64,000 nucleotides of DNA. Source: Thermoanaerobacterium saccharolyticum. GTDB taxonomy: Bacteria; Bacillota; Thermoanaerobacteria; Thermoanaerobacterales; Thermoanaerobacteraceae. The stretch's first letter is position 1. Every line of letters starts with the position of its first letter. Of this stretch, positions 50,923-61,524 are shown one piece after another. Made by a program: the position numbers and the translations under genes. The notes under the pieces are model-generated. The model did no database searches, was not told where the DNA came from, and was given only the letters and a program-made list of their open reading frames with translations. Location: assembly GCF_000747665.1 (NCBI RefSeq), contig NZ_BBKT01000001.1, positions 54,800-118,799 on the forward strand, read 5' to 3'.

Positions 50923-51353
50923 ATCTTCACTTCCTGCTGAGTAGTCAATTTGTCTATATCAAAAAGCATCAATATCCTGTTTCCTACCTTTCCTATTCGC
51001 CCAATAAAACTTTCCTTTTTGTATAAATTGCTGTTAACATCTATCGAGTCTATGCTTCCATCATTTACTTCCACAACTTCATTCGCGTTATCTACAATAA
51101 CTCCGATTACAATGTCGTTATTTTTTATTATGACGATCCTTGTATCGTCGTTAAAATCAACTTCTTCTAATTTTAACAACATTCTAATTGAAATAACAGG
51201 AATTATCTCGCCTCTCAAATTTATAACACCTTTTACAAATGAAGGCGCTTTTGGAACTCTTGTTATCTTAGTAATTTTTTCAATAGATTGTACTTTATCT
51301 ATTTCTATTCCGTACTCTTCACCGCCTAACTTAGTTATGACAAACATACTCAT
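50919..51353 (-). CDS. cheW: CheW, chemotaxis coupling protein
   Basis: SH3-like scaffold linking receptors to CheA, about 144 residues, intact. ITKLGGEEYGIEIDKVQSI, RVPKAPSFVKGVINLRGEI and a GKVGNRILMLFDIDKL tail are CheW hallmarks. The ATG at 51353 has a GGAGG site; the longer frame uses TTG. It lies between cheA and cheC. Confidence 0.96.
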   Translation of the reverse strand: MSMFVITKLGGEEYGIEIDKVQSIEKITKITRVPKAPSFVKGVINLRGEIIPVISIRMLLKLEEVDFNDDTRIVIIKNNDIVIGVIVDNANEVVEVNDGSIDSIDVNSNLYKKESFIGRIGKVGNRILMLFDIDKLTTQQEVKI

Positions 51354-51374
51354 ATGCAACGCCTCCTTCTTCTT

Positions 51375-53338
51375 TTAAAATAAATTATTAGAATCTATGA
51401 TTAAAGCTACTTGTCCGTCTCCCAATATTGTTGCACCCGCAATTACTTTTACATTGCTTAAATATTTGCCTAATGGTTTTATTACTATTTCCTGCTGCCC
51501 TATAAGTTCATCAACACTACATGCAGCCAAATTGTCGCCTTTTTTTTATGATCACGCATATAAACTCATCATTGTCTTCATTAGACTCAACATCTAAAAC
51601 ATTATGCAGCCTTATAAGTGGAATTACTTTACCTCTATACATGACAACTTCCTTGCCCTGTACCAAATGTACTTCGCTTTTATTTTTGTTTACAATTTCC
51701 GATATTGAATTAAGCGGAAAAGCGTACTTTTCGTTTCCAACCATCACTAACAATGCTTGAATTATAGCCAATGTCAATGGCAATTTTATTATAAATTTTG
51801 TCCCCCTATCTTTTTCTGTTTTAACTTCTATAGAACCATTCAAAGATTCTATTTTGTTTTTAACTACATCAAGTCCTACTCCTCTACCTGATATATCAGA
51901 TATCTTGTCAGAAGTGCTGAATCCAGGTTCAAATAACAATTTTACTAATTTTTCGTTTGACAACTCATTAGCTTCTTCATCAGATAGCATACCCTTTTCA
52001 TAAGCTTTCTTTTTCACCTTTTCAAAGTTAATACCAGAACCATCGTCACTTACTTCAATTATTACATTGTTCCCTTCATGGTATGCCTTAAGATTTATAG
52101 TGCCCGTCTCCACCTTTCCTTTTCTTATTCTCAATTCAGGTGTTTCTATACCATGATCTATAGAATTCCTTATTAAATGTACCAATGGATCACCTATTTC
52201 GTCTATTACAGTCCTATCAACTTCCGTATCCTGCCCAAACAAATTTAACGTTATTTTTTTATTCAGCTCTCGCGACAAATCTCTTACCATTCTTGGGAAA
52301 CGGTTAAAAACTCTTTCTACTGGCACCATTCTTACCTTCATCACCGCATCATGAAGATTCGTAGTTATTCTTTCGAGATACTCAATCGTTGCAATGGTGT
52401 CAGGATTTTTTTTCGTTTGATTCCAATCCCTCTAATCGTGTTTTTATTATGATTAATTCACTTACTAAATTCATCAAATTGTCTAATCTTTCAATGTCTA
52501 CTCTAACGCTTTTATTTGTCTTGCTATGCTTTATCTGATCATCGTTATTGATATTAGCTGCCTTTTCAAAATTCTTATTATCTTTTATTTCTTTGGAATA
52601 CAATATTTCTTCGATATTTACTTCCATTATCTCTGATATTGCAGTTAATTTTGACTTTACAAAGTCTTTATCGTGTTTGCTAATCAAATGAACGGTAAAT
52701 CTATCGTCAAATTTTTCATCTTCTATATCCTCTACTGAAGGCTTAGAATCTATAATATCGCCCAAATTGTCCAATGTATTAAATACTATAAAAGCTCTTG
52801 CAGACTTCATCACGCAATTTTTATCAATAACAACTTCAATACTATACGTTTTATAGCCTTGAGACGCCGCTTTTTCAATTATATCTTTCTCGTACAAATT
52901 CACTTCATTGCTGGCATAAGCTTTGGATTCTTCACTATTGTTGGTTACAGCAATTTCTTCATTTGAATTGCCATTTTCCAACAATTTAATCAAATTGTCA
53001 ATGTCATACGAATCATTACCACTTTGAGATATTTTCCCAATCATAGAACTTAAAGCATCCATACATTTAAACAATACATCCATTAAATTGCTGGAAACTT
53101 TCAAAGAATTACTCCTAATTTCTTGAAAAACGTCTTCCATCTTATGAGTTAATTTTGTCATGTTTTCAAAACCCATTGTAGCTGCCATTCCCTTTAAAGT
53201 ATGGGCGGATCTAAATATTTCATCCACAATATGTGAATCTTCAGGATTTTTTTCAAGCTGAAGAAGATTTTCATTTAAGCTCTCAATGTGTTCTTCAGAT
53301 TCCTCCAAAAATATCTCTAAGTATTGATTTGTATCCAT
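51375..53338 (-). CDS. cheA: CheA, chemotaxis histidine kinase (two frameshifts)
   Basis: Sensor kinase phosphorylating CheY, corrected length 653 residues. The P1 phosphotransfer histidine is in SAHTLKGMAATMGF (His46). A P2-like region follows, then dimerisation P3, and kinase P4 with HLIRNSIDHGIE, DDGSGINFEKV and GRGVGLDVVK. The CheW-like P5 is at the end. One extra A breaks the frame at T8 runs 52406-52413 and 51540-51547. Removing one base each gives NEKNPDTIATIEYLERIT and then IIKKGDNLAACSVDELIG. Uncorrected, the kinase would lose its end and be split before P4. Confidence 0.94.
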
Positions 53339-53360
53339 TCTATTTTCCTCCTTTTTACAT

Positions 53361-53990
53361 TCAAAAGTTTATCTGCTGTCTTTTTAATCGTCTTTGCTCT
53401 TTAAAAATAAATGATATTATCTTTTCTCTTATTCTATCTTGTATATCGACATATTGAGCTGCTATTTCATATCCATCATCAAAATAGTTACACCTTATCA
53501 CTTTACATTTTTGGACCAATTCATCAGTTTCATCGCTTAGCTTAACGTAACAAATTATTTCTGTGTCTACGTCTACTTTTTTCTTAACCTTTGCTCTAAA
53601 GCCACCACCACTTATATCTTTTATGACACCTTTTTCGAAAGATTCATCATCTTCATGTAGCTTATACTTAAATTCCATTATTTTTTCTAATCTAAAAAAT
53701 TGTCTTCTTTGCAACTTTTCTATATCAGTTATCCTTTTTAATTGTATAAACGACAAATTGCCGAAAAATCTATTTATGACTATCCCATCAAAAGTAAATA
53801 ATCCATCTTTGTTAAAAAAGATGACATTAACTTTTGCGCCAATCCTTATTGGAACAAAGTGTCCATTATGTATCGGTGTTTCCACAAGTAATGTGCCGTC
53901 TGCAGATACATCGTCTACTTTTGACACATATTTGTTGTTACTTTTACCAATGCTTATTTCGATCTTTTGCCCTGGCTTTATGTTAACCAT
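53361..53990 (-). CDS. YcgR/MotI-type PilZ c-di-GMP receptor, flagellar brake
   Basis: About 209 residues. An N-terminal YcgR-like barrel is followed by a PilZ domain with the c-di-GMP-binding RRQFFRLEK (R-x3-R) at about 100-108 and KDISGGGFRAKV (D-x-S-x2-G) further on. Homologues bind c-di-GMP and slow the flagellar motor or stator. The start at 53990 (GTGGAGG site) overlaps the flhG end by eight bases. It is between flhG and cheA, which supports a motility role. Confidence 0.88.
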   Translation of the reverse strand: MVNIKPGQKIEISIGKSNNKYVSKVDDVSADGTLLVETPIHNGHFVPIRIGAKVNVIFFNKDGLFTFDGIVINRFFGNLSFIQLKRITDIEKLQRRQFFRLEKIMEFKYKLHEDDESFEKGVIKDISGGGFRAKVKKKVDVDTEIICYVKLSDETDELVQKCKVIRCNYFDDGYEIAAQYVDIQDRIREKIISFIFKEQRRLKRQQINF

Positions 53991-54840
53991 TATTAATGCC
54001 TCCACCATTCAAAAACATTTTTCTAAATATTCCGAGAAGTCCTTCTTTCTTTTTATCTGTCTTATAATTTGTAAGGACTTCGGCAATCCTCGCGATATCT
54101 TTTGAAGGCTTACTATACTGATACTTTAGCACAATAGGAATTTGCATTTTTATACATTCACTTATTTTGGCATCTTCATGTATAAAACCAAGATTAATTA
54201 TTGAAGCGCCCAAAAAGTTAATAAGCGCATTGTTAAGCCTTTCATAAACGGAAACATATTCGCTTTGATTAGCAACTTTATTAACTATTAAATACAAATT
54301 TTTATCACTTAAGTCATTAATTGTCTTAATGAGTATGTAAGCATCCATTATGGCAGTTGGCTCTGGTGTGGTTACGATTATCACATCATCTGACATATCT
54401 ATAAAACTTTTTACCGTTTTATTAACCCCAGCTCCAGTATCAACAATTATATAGTCAAAGTAATTATCTAATATTTTAATATTGTTAAAAAATACATTTA
54501 AATCTATATCGCCATTTACGAGATCAAAATTCCCTCCTGTTGAAATGAATTTCACCCCAACAGGTCCATCGTTTATAACATCAATGATCTTTTTGTTCCC
54601 ATACAGCACATCGTACAATGTATAATTTGACACAACACCTAACTCTATCTCTGCATTAGAAAATCCTATATCAGCATCAACGATTAAAACTTTATACCCA
54701 AGCTTTTTTAGCGCTATAGATAGATTAACAGAAATGCATGTTTTCCCAGTTCCTCCTTTTCCACCTGTAACGGTTATGACTCTGCATCTTTTTGCATTGT
54801 TTTGTTGAAATAGATACCTAAGCCTCTCCGCCTGATCCAT
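53983..54840 (-). CDS. flhG: FlhG (YlxH), MinD-like flagellar number regulator
   Basis: ParA/MinD-type ATPase that controls flagellar placement with FlhF, 285 residues, intact. Deviant Walker A TGGKGGTGKTCISVN near residue 25, KVLIVDADIGFSNAEIEL, and DYIIVDTGAGVNKT. The N-terminal DQAERLRYLFQQ is the FlhF-activating segment of FlhG. It starts one base after flhF. Confidence 0.94.
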   Translation of the reverse strand: MDQAERLRYLFQQNNAKRCRVITVTGGKGGTGKTCISVNLSIALKKLGYKVLIVDADIGFSNAEIELGVVSNYTLYDVLYGNKKIIDVINDGPVGVKFISTGGNFDLVNGDIDLNVFFNNIKILDNYFDYIIVDTGAGVNKTVKSFIDMSDDVIIVTTPEPTAIMDAYILIKTINDLSDKNLYLIVNKVANQSEYVSVYERLNNALINFLGASIINLGFIHEDAKISECIKMQIPIVLKYQYSKPSKDIARIAEVLTNYKTDKKKEGLLGIFRKMFLNGGGINNG

Positions 54841-54841
54841 G

Positions 54842-55855
54842 TTAATTCCCCTTTAAAATATTTTGTGCAATCATTTTACTATCAGCTAAACTAATATCAT
54901 CAGGTACCATCTGACCATTTGTCACGTATGATACAGATTTTTTTGAGTAGTATATTGAATTTAAAATAACGCTATAATTATCTGTCTCATCTAACTTAGT
55001 AAAAAGAAGATTGTACTCATCTATAAAGTCGTACGATTTTATAATTTTTTTAATATCGCTGTTTTTTGTAGCTGCGCTTAGGCAAAGATAAACTTCGTCA
55101 TAGGTACCATATTGCAAAAAGGTTTTTAATTCCTGCATTTTCTTAGAATCAGTATGACTTCTTCCCGCAGTATCAATCAAAACCACATCGTAATTGCTTA
55201 TTTCACCTTCTAACCGATTTAAATCGAAAATATTGTTAACTACCATTACAGGTACACCTAAAATCTCACCGTAAATCTTTAATTGTTCTGCACCAGCAAT
55301 TCTAAATATATCTGCAGTTATTAACAATACTTTTTTCTTTTCCCTTAAAATTAAATTAGAAGCAATTTTTGCAATCGTCGTCGTTTTACCGACACCTGTA
55401 GGTCCAATAAAAACAGCACGTTTTTTCTCATTTAAGCCGGTTATTTTCTTTGGAGGCCCAATAAAATTTACAATTCTTTTTTGCAATGTCTCTAAATTAT
55501 CATCTGAAATCTCATTTATACCTTCAGTCAGAATTTTCGACAATTTATCATCAACGCCTCTTGAAACAAGTTCATAAACTAAATCTTTTTTACTCTCATC
55601 CTTTATTTCACTATGTTTAAACTCTCTTAAAAGCGATTTGATTTCATACAAATCTTTAATAAACAGATCTCTTTCATCGATTTTGTTTTCTTCTACTGCA
55701 GCTACAACTTCAACTTTCTTCTTTTTAAATAAGCCTTTCAATCCCCTTTCTTTGTAGCTGCTCTGTTGCAATATTACCGCATCGCTGCCCATTTCAGCTT
55801 TAATAAGTTTTAAAGCATCTTGATAATTGTCCGCAATATATCGCTTAACTTTCAC
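54842..55855 (-). CDS. flhF: FlhF, SRP-type GTPase for flagellar placement
   Basis: Signal-recognition-particle family GTPase, 337 residues, intact. N-terminal basic region with MKVKRYIADNYQDALKLIK, NG domain with VFIGPTGVGKTTTIAKIA (G1), DVVLIDTAGRSHTD (G3) and LLFTKLDETDNYS (G4). Its start overlaps the flhA stop by 11 bases. Works with FlhG. Confidence 0.95.
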   Translation of the reverse strand: MKVKRYIADNYQDALKLIKAEMGSDAVILQQSSYKERGLKGLFKKKKVEVVAAVEENKIDERDLFIKDLYEIKSLLREFKHSEIKDESKKDLVYELVSRGVDDKLSKILTEGINEISDDNLETLQKRIVNFIGPPKKITGLNEKKRAVFIGPTGVGKTTTIAKIASNLILREKKKVLLITADIFRIAGAEQLKIYGEILGVPVMVVNNIFDLNRLEGEISNYDVVLIDTAGRSHTDSKKMQELKTFLQYGTYDEVYLCLSAATKNSDIKKIIKSYDFIDEYNLLFTKLDETDNYSVILNSIYYSKKSVSYVTNGQMVPDDISLADSKMIAQNILKGN

Positions 55856-57866
55856 TTAGTTTCACCGTCCCTACAGAAAATACCTCTACATTAGGCAAAA
55901 GCTCATTGTACGATAAAACGACTATATCTTTTGAAATTTGTTCGATTAATTTTCGCAAATAAAAGCGTATAATTGGTGCTGTAAGTATAATTGGCTGTTC
56001 GCCCTTAATCGTAATCTTTTTTATGATGTTGTGCACAGCCTTTAATATTTTTTGCGTTGAATCAGGCGGAAGCGCTAAATACGATCCATGTTCAGTCTGA
56101 TTTATAGCATTTTGTATTGACCTTTCAACCTCCGGATCTAATGTTATCACTTGGAGTTTTCCATCTTTTGCATACTTGTTTGTTATAGCTCTTTTTAATG
56201 ATTGTCTTACATACTCTGTTAAAACATCAGTATCTTTCGTAGTTGGCGCATAATCAGCTAAAGTTTCCAAAATAGTTACCATGTCTCTAATCGAAATTTC
56301 CTCTCTTAACAAGTTGCACAAAACCTTCTCAATATCGCCTAAGCTTAGTAATTTTGGCACAATTTCGTCAACCAAAGCTGGATTTGACAGCTTTACATTA
56401 TCTAAAAGCTCTTTGACTTCCTGCCTTCCTAAAAGCTCATCCGAGTGCCTTTTTATAATATTTGTAAGATGAGTAGAAATGACAGATGGAACATCAACTA
56501 CTGTACATCCTAACATTTCAGCTTTTTGTTTCTCGCTATCGTCAATCCATAAAGCAGGCAAGCCAAAAGCCGGTTCTCTCGTGCTTATACCTTTTATATC
56601 GCTGTTTATTTCTCCAACTTGCATGCACAAATATTTATTTACATATACATCGCCTTTCCCTACTTCGTTGCCTCTTATTTTGATTATGTATTCATTTGGT
56701 TTAAGTTGAATATTATCTCTCAACCTTACCATAGGCACCACTAAACCTAAGTCCAAAGCAATTTGCCTTCTAATCATTACAATTCTGTCTAATAATTCAC
56801 TACTGGCAATTGGAATCAATTCATAGCCAAATTCCAGTTCAATTGGATCCACTTGCAATAAGTCGTAAGCTCTTTTGGGATCTCTAATTTCTTCCAATTC
56901 CTTTAAATCATCTTTCTTGATTTCATCATTTGCAGAGTTCTTCTTTCTATTTGCAAATCCTAAATATGTAAATAAAGAACCTATTATAAGCAATGGAATG
57001 GCAGGAAGCATAGGGACAAATGCCATCAGCATAAGCAGAATACCAGTCATTTGTAAGACCCTTGGCTCTTTTATAAGCTGCATTATCACATCATTGCCCA
57101 TATTGGTCTCTGAAGCAGTCCTTGTAACTATGATACCAGTTGCCGTTGATATTAAAAGCGCCGGAATCTGGCTTACTAAGCCATCGCCAACAGTCAAAAT
57201 CGTATAAGTATTTATGGCTTGGTTTATATCCATTCCCTTAATTGTCATTCCAATGATTAATCCCGCGACTATATTTATTATCATGATTATGATTCCAACG
57301 ATGGCATCACCTTTTACAAACTTACTTGCACCATCCATTGAACCAAAAAACTTTGCTTCTTCCTGAATTTTCTTTCTTCTTTCTTTTGCTTCTTTGTCGT
57401 TTATTATTCCAGCATTCAAATCTGCATCAATTGACATTTGTTTGCCTGGCATTGCATCAAGAGTAAATCTTGCGGAAACTTCGGACACCCTTTCGGCGCC
57501 TTTTGTTATAACAATGAATTGTACAATTGCAATTATAACAAACACTATAAATCCTACTATAGGATTATTGCTAATGACAAAACTTCCAAATGCATGAATT
57601 ACATTGCCCGCAAATCCAGACGTCAAAATCAAACGGGTAGAAGAAATATTAAGGGATAATCTCATCAAAGTAGTTATAAGCAATATTGATGGGAAAACAG
57701 AAAAATCCATAGCATCCTTAACATACATTGTCGTAAGCAGTATTATGATGGATAGCGATATATTTAAAATAAGCAAAAAATCCAATAATATTGATGGAAC
57801 AGGAATGATTATTATTAAAACAATTCCTACGACAAATATTGCTGCAATTAAATCTGAAAATTTCAA
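55845..57866 (-). CDS. flhA: FlhA, flagellar type III export gate
   Basis: Nonameric export gate, 673 residues, intact. Eight transmembrane helices in the first 310 residues (with the FHIPEP-region RFTLDAMPGKQMSIDADLN), followed by a large cytoplasmic substrate-docking domain that includes YELIPIAS-type sequences and IVMIRRQIALDLGLVVP. Lies between flhB and flhF in the standard order. Confidence 0.97.
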   Translation of the reverse strand: MKFSDLIAAIFVVGIVLIIIIPVPSILLDFLLILNISLSIIILLTTMYVKDAMDFSVFPSILLITTLMRLSLNISSTRLILTSGFAGNVIHAFGSFVISNNPIVGFIVFVIIAIVQFIVITKGAERVSEVSARFTLDAMPGKQMSIDADLNAGIINDKEAKERRKKIQEEAKFFGSMDGASKFVKGDAIVGIIIMIINIVAGLIIGMTIKGMDINQAINTYTILTVGDGLVSQIPALLISTATGIIVTRTASETNMGNDVIMQLIKEPRVLQMTGILLMLMAFVPMLPAIPLLIIGSLFTYLGFANRKKNSANDEIKKDDLKELEEIRDPKRAYDLLQVDPIELEFGYELIPIASSELLDRIVMIRRQIALDLGLVVPMVRLRDNIQLKPNEYIIKIRGNEVGKGDVYVNKYLCMQVGEINSDIKGISTREPAFGLPALWIDDSEKQKAEMLGCTVVDVPSVISTHLTNIIKRHSDELLGRQEVKELLDNVKLSNPALVDEIVPKLLSLGDIEKVLCNLLREEISIRDMVTILETLADYAPTTKDTDVLTEYVRQSLKRAITNKYAKDGKLQVITLDPEVERSIQNAINQTEHGSYLALPPDSTQKILKAVHNIIKKITIKGEQPIILTAPIIRFYLRKLIEQISKDIVVLSYNELLPNVEVFSVGTVKLSES

Positions 57867-57876
57867 TATATCCCTC

Positions 57877-58950
57877 CTATTCTCCCCTCAAACTATATAC
57901 ATAAGCCAAAACTTCTGCAACTGCTTTATACAATTCGGGTGGAATGCTGTCACCAACTTCTGTCGTCTTATACAAAGATTGAGCTAATGGCTTATTTTCC
58001 ACAATCACAATTGAATATTTAACCGCTTCTTCTTTTATTTTTTGTGCAACATAATCTTGACCTTTTGCCAATACGACAGGTGCATCATTAATCTCACTAT
58101 CATACATTAAAGCTACTGCAATGTGTGTAGGGTTTGTTATAACAACATCGGCTTTTTTTATGTTTTGCATCATCCTTCTCATGGAAATCTGCCTTTGTTT
58201 TTTTCTAATTTCTGATTTTATCTGAGGGTTGCCTTCAGTTTCCTTAAATTCTTCTTTGATGTCTTCTTTACTCATTTTAAGGTTTGACTCATATTCTCTC
58301 CACTGATATACGTAATCTATTGCTCCTAAAACTACCAATACTAAAGAAATCCTCAACAATATGCCGGCAAATATGTTCATGTTATATTTAATAAGATCTT
58401 GCACAGACATATCTAAAAGCTGTGGAATACCCTTATATTGGCCTATCAAAAATGAATACATCACGTATGCCAATATACTGATTTTAATGATTGACTTTAC
58501 AAGTTCTAACAAACTCCTTTTAGAAAACATCCTTTTTAAACCATCAAGAGGATTTAGTCTTTCTAATTTAAAATTTAAAGTCTCTAAAGTAAATACAAAT
58601 CCAACTTGTGCATAAGTTGATATAAGAGCTATTATAAATACAGTTGCAATGGTTGGCAAAATCAGCTTTATAAAAACAGAAAACACCATCTCAAACAACT
58701 TGTATATGCCATTAATCGTAAATACATTATCGCTGGCACCACCATAATTTAAAAAAAGGAATTTGATTAAATTCATGATTTCAGCAATGCTATTTTGCAC
58801 TGTAAAATATATGACAAGAAATCCAGCTATTGTTACAAGTGCTGAGGTAACTTCTCTGCTTTGAAATACTTGTCCTTTTTTCCTAGCGTCTTGCCTTCTT
58901 TTGGGTGTTGCCGGTTCTGTTTTTTCACCTGCAAAAATTTGTAGCTTCAA
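57877..58950 (-). CDS. flhB: FlhB, export switch protein
   Basis: Substrate-specificity switch of the flagellar export apparatus, 357 residues, intact. Basic N-terminus (EKTEPATPKRRQDARKKGQV), four transmembrane helices, and the autocleavage motif NPTHIAVAL near residue 268 in the cytoplasmic domain. Starts six bases after the fliR stop. Confidence 0.97.
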   Translation of the reverse strand: MKLQIFAGEKTEPATPKRRQDARKKGQVFQSREVTSALVTIAGFLVIYFTVQNSIAEIMNLIKFLFLNYGGASDNVFTINGIYKLFEMVFSVFIKLILPTIATVFIIALISTYAQVGFVFTLETLNFKLERLNPLDGLKRMFSKRSLLELVKSIIKISILAYVMYSFLIGQYKGIPQLLDMSVQDLIKYNMNIFAGILLRISLVLVVLGAIDYVYQWREYESNLKMSKEDIKEEFKETEGNPQIKSEIRKKQRQISMRRMMQNIKKADVVITNPTHIAVALMYDSEINDAPVVLAKGQDYVAQKIKEEAVKYSIVIVENKPLAQSLYKTTEVGDSIPPELYKAVAEVLAYVYSLRGE

Positions 58951-58956
58951 TTCCTG

Positions 58957-59739
58957 TCATCCTTTGACAATTGATTTAAAAAGCGTAAATATATCTGAGT
59001 ACATTCCATTAAACAAGACATCAATAACCGCTAAATACATTGGCAGCATAATAAATAATGTAAAAATACCAACGAATATTTTTATAGGCATACCTATCAT
59101 AAATACATTTAATTGTGGTATCGTCCTTGATATTATGCTTAAAGTTATATCTGTAAGCAAAGTCGACACAACAATCGGGGCGCTTATTCTAAATCCTAAA
59201 ACAAACATATCCGACACAATTTTTGTAATGACTGTATTAATGCTTTCTAAATGTAAAAATGGCGTTCCTACAGGTATCATGCTATAACTTTGAAAAAGCA
59301 GCTGAAAAAGCTTGTGATGACCATCTATAAGTAAAAACAATAATAATGTAAGTATGTATACAAAATTTCCAATCAAAGGTACCTGCGTCTCTTCACCAGC
59401 CGCCAAGACATTGACAATGCTAAAGCCCAATTGGTAATCTATTATTTGTCCAGCTAAATATATAGCGCTAAACGAAATCATAGAAGACAAACCAATCAAT
59501 AAGCCAATCAGAAACTCATTAAAAACAATTTCAACGTATTGATATAAATTATTTGCATCAATTTTCACATTTACTAATTCAAAAATCATTATTGATGTAA
59601 AAAAAGCAAGTCCTATCTTAAACGTGGAAGGCAATGTCTTTGTACCAAAAAGCGGTGTCAATATAAAGATTCCCAACATTCTAACAAACACTATTAAAAA
59701 GTATTGCACATTGTTTAAAATATAATAACTTAACTCCAT
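58957..59739 (-). CDS. fliR: FliR, flagellar export protein
   Basis: Membrane component of the export gate, 260 residues, about six hydrophobic helices. FLIVFVRMLGIFILTPLFG and GQIIDYQLGFSIVN are typical. Adjacent to fliQ and flhB, with short gaps. Confidence 0.95.
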   Translation of the reverse strand: MELSYYILNNVQYFLIVFVRMLGIFILTPLFGTKTLPSTFKIGLAFFTSIMIFELVNVKIDANNLYQYVEIVFNEFLIGLLIGLSSMISFSAIYLAGQIIDYQLGFSIVNVLAAGEETQVPLIGNFVYILTLLLFLLIDGHHKLFQLLFQSYSMIPVGTPFLHLESINTVITKIVSDMFVLGFRISAPIVVSTLLTDITLSIISRTIPQLNVFMIGMPIKIFVGIFTLFIMLPMYLAVIDVLFNGMYSDIFTLFKSIVKG

Positions 59740-59744
59740 ATTAT

Positions 59745-60014
59745 CTACCTGATGAAACTGTTAATATTTAATATCAATTTTTGAGTGTAATTAATAAGTA
59801 CAGTAAGCATCCATGGCCCAAACAATATAATAGATGCAAATATTGCTAAAATTTTAGGCACAAATGTCAATGTCTGTTCTTGAATTTGGGTTGTAGCCTG
59901 AAAAATACTTATTATCAATCCTACAAGCAATGATATAATTAGAAGTGGTGCAGAAACCATCATAGTTACCATTAATGCCTCTCTGCCTATATCAAGAACT
60001 ACTCCCGGATCCAT
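59745..60014 (-). CDS. fliQ: FliQ, flagellar export protein
   Basis: An 89-residue protein with two transmembrane helices. VVLDIGREALMVTMMVSAP and GLIISIFQATTQIQEQTLTF are the FliQ signature. Between fliP and fliR, as usual. Confidence 0.95.
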   Translation of the reverse strand: MDPGVVLDIGREALMVTMMVSAPLLIISLLVGLIISIFQATTQIQEQTLTFVPKILAIFASIILFGPWMLTVLINYTQKLILNINSFIR

Positions 60015-60026
60015 CTATTAACCCCC

Positions 60027-60776
60027 TTATCTAAAACCAATTACTAAAGACTTAGCTAAAATATTCCATCCATCTACCAGTATGAAAAGCAAAAGTTTAA
60101 ATGGCAAGGATATAAGTACAGGTGGCAACATGAACATCCCCATCGACATCAATACACTGGCAACAACCATGTCTATGATTAAAAATGGTATGTATATGAT
60201 AAATCCAATTTCAAATGCTGTTTTCAATTCACTTATTATGAATGAAGGTATAACGACTCGTAAAGGAACATCATTTACACTTTTTACTTTCAACTTTGAC
60301 AAACTGATAAACAAATTTAAGTCATTTTTCCTTGTCTGCTTAAGCATAAAGCTTTTCAATGGATCTCTTGCCTTAACATAAGCTTCTTGTGGTGTTATCT
60401 TTCCTTGCATATATGGCTGAATAGAATCTTTATTTATTTGTACGCCAACTGGTGCCATTATAAAAAATGTCAAAAACAAAGCCAGACCAATTAAAACTTG
60501 ATTTGGAGGCATTTGCTGTAAACCTAAGGCATTTCTTAAAAACGATAAAACCACAATTATCCTTGTAAAAGAAGTCATCATTATAAGTATTGATGGCGCT
60601 AATGTCAATACAGTCAAAAGAAGAACTATTTGGATGCTTGATGCAACTTGATTAGAAGTCGACGGAGCATTGATCGTTATTAACGACGAAGCGTTATTTG
60701 GAGCTGCATATGCATTTTGTATCAATAAAATTGGCAATACAAACACTAACCAACTAATTTTTTTTATCTTTATCAT
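60027..60776 (-). CDS. fliP: FliP, flagellar export protein
   Basis: Core of the export channel, about 249 residues. A cleavable-type signal ([16 protein letters not shown]) is followed by three or four helices with [20 protein letters not shown] and [15 protein letters not shown] chose the ATG at 60776, eight bases behind GGGTGG, over upstream ATGs. It overlaps the fliO end by 23 bases. An A8 run just after the start is in frame. Confidence 0.95.
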   Translation of the reverse strand: MIKIKKISWLVFVLPILLIQNAYAAPNNASSLITINAPSTSNQVASSIQIVLLLTVLTLAPSILIMMTSFTRIIVVLSFLRNALGLQQMPPNQVLIGLALFLTFFIMAPVGVQINKDSIQPYMQGKITPQEAYVKARDPLKSFMLKQTRKNDLNLFISLSKLKVKSVNDVPLRVVIPSFIISELKTAFEIGFIIYIPFLIIDMVVASVLMSMGMFMLPPVLISLPFKLLLFILVDGWNILAKSLVIGFR

Positions 60777-61137
60777 GTTCATTACCACCCAGATTTTTAA
60801 TTGACAATCTCCTTAAATTATTCAATGAAATATTAAAACTTTGTCCAAAGCTAAAAGTTTTATCTTTTATTTTTAAGTCTTTTTCGTTTAAAGTCTTTAT
60901 GTAAACAATAGAATCGCTTGTAGCACTAAAAAGCATGTATTCATTGCAAACCTTAATTATATATAAGTTTTTATCCTTGCCTAAAGCCAGATGATCGATA
61001 ATATCAAAATTTTCTCCTTTATACATGTTAAACGCTTTTCTATTTAAAAACAAAGTTACATAATAAGCTAAAAACACGACTAAAATAAATATCAAAAGAA
61101 ATGCTACAGCTTCAATAAACAGGTTATCGCTGGACAT
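60754..61137 (-). CDS. fliO: FliO/FliZ-like flagellar biosynthesis protein
   Basis: A 127-residue protein. One N-terminal transmembrane helix (about residues 8-28) and a small cytoplasmic domain with [22 protein letters not shown] sequence and a basic tail. FliO helps assemble the FliP ring. It lies between cheY and fliP, the usual place, and this supports the assignment of a weakly conserved family. Confidence 0.85.
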   Translation of the reverse strand: MSSDNLFIEAVAFLLIFILVVFLAYYVTLFLNRKAFNMYKGENFDIIDHLALGKDKNLYIIKVCNEYMLFSATSDSIVYIKTLNEKDLKIKDKTFSFGQSFNISLNNLRRLSIKNLGGNEHDKDKKN

Positions 61138-61146
61138 CCAAATTCC

Positions 61147-61506
61147 TCATTTCAACATTTTCTTGACGGCTTCTATGACTCTATCTGGTTGAAACGGCTT
61201 TACTATAAAATCTTTTGCACCTGCCTGTATCGCTTCTATAACCATTGCTTGTTGTCCCATAGCTGAACACATGACTACTTTTGCATTTGGATCCTTTTTA
61301 ACTATTTGCTTTACAGCTTGGATACCATCCATTTCTGGCATTGTAATATCCATAAGCACTAAATCGGGTTTCTCTTGACTGTACTTTTCTACGGCTACAG
61401 ATCCATCTTCTGCTTCAATTACAGTGCCAAGATTGTTTTTAGTTATTATATCTTTTATCATCATCCTCATAAATGCTGCATCATCTACAATCATTATTTT
61501 GCTCAT
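61147..61506 (-). CDS. cheY: CheY, chemotaxis response regulator
   Basis: Single receiver domain, 119 residues, intact. IVDDAAFMRMM with the acidic pair, phospho-acceptor Asp53 in LVLMDITMPEMDG, the CSAMGQQAM threonine/serine region, and the KPFQPDRV lysine. ATG at 61506 with an AGGAGG site. The position between fliY and fliO matches Bacillus, where CheY-P binds FliM to favour smooth swimming. Confidence 0.97.
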   Translation of the reverse strand: MSKIMIVDDAAFMRMMIKDIITKNNLGTVIEAEDGSVAVEKYSQEKPDLVLMDITMPEMDGIQAVKQIVKKDPNAKVVMCSAMGQQAMVIEAIQAGAKDFIVKPFQPDRVIEAVKKMLK

Positions 61507-61524
61507 GACCAAATCCTCCTCGTA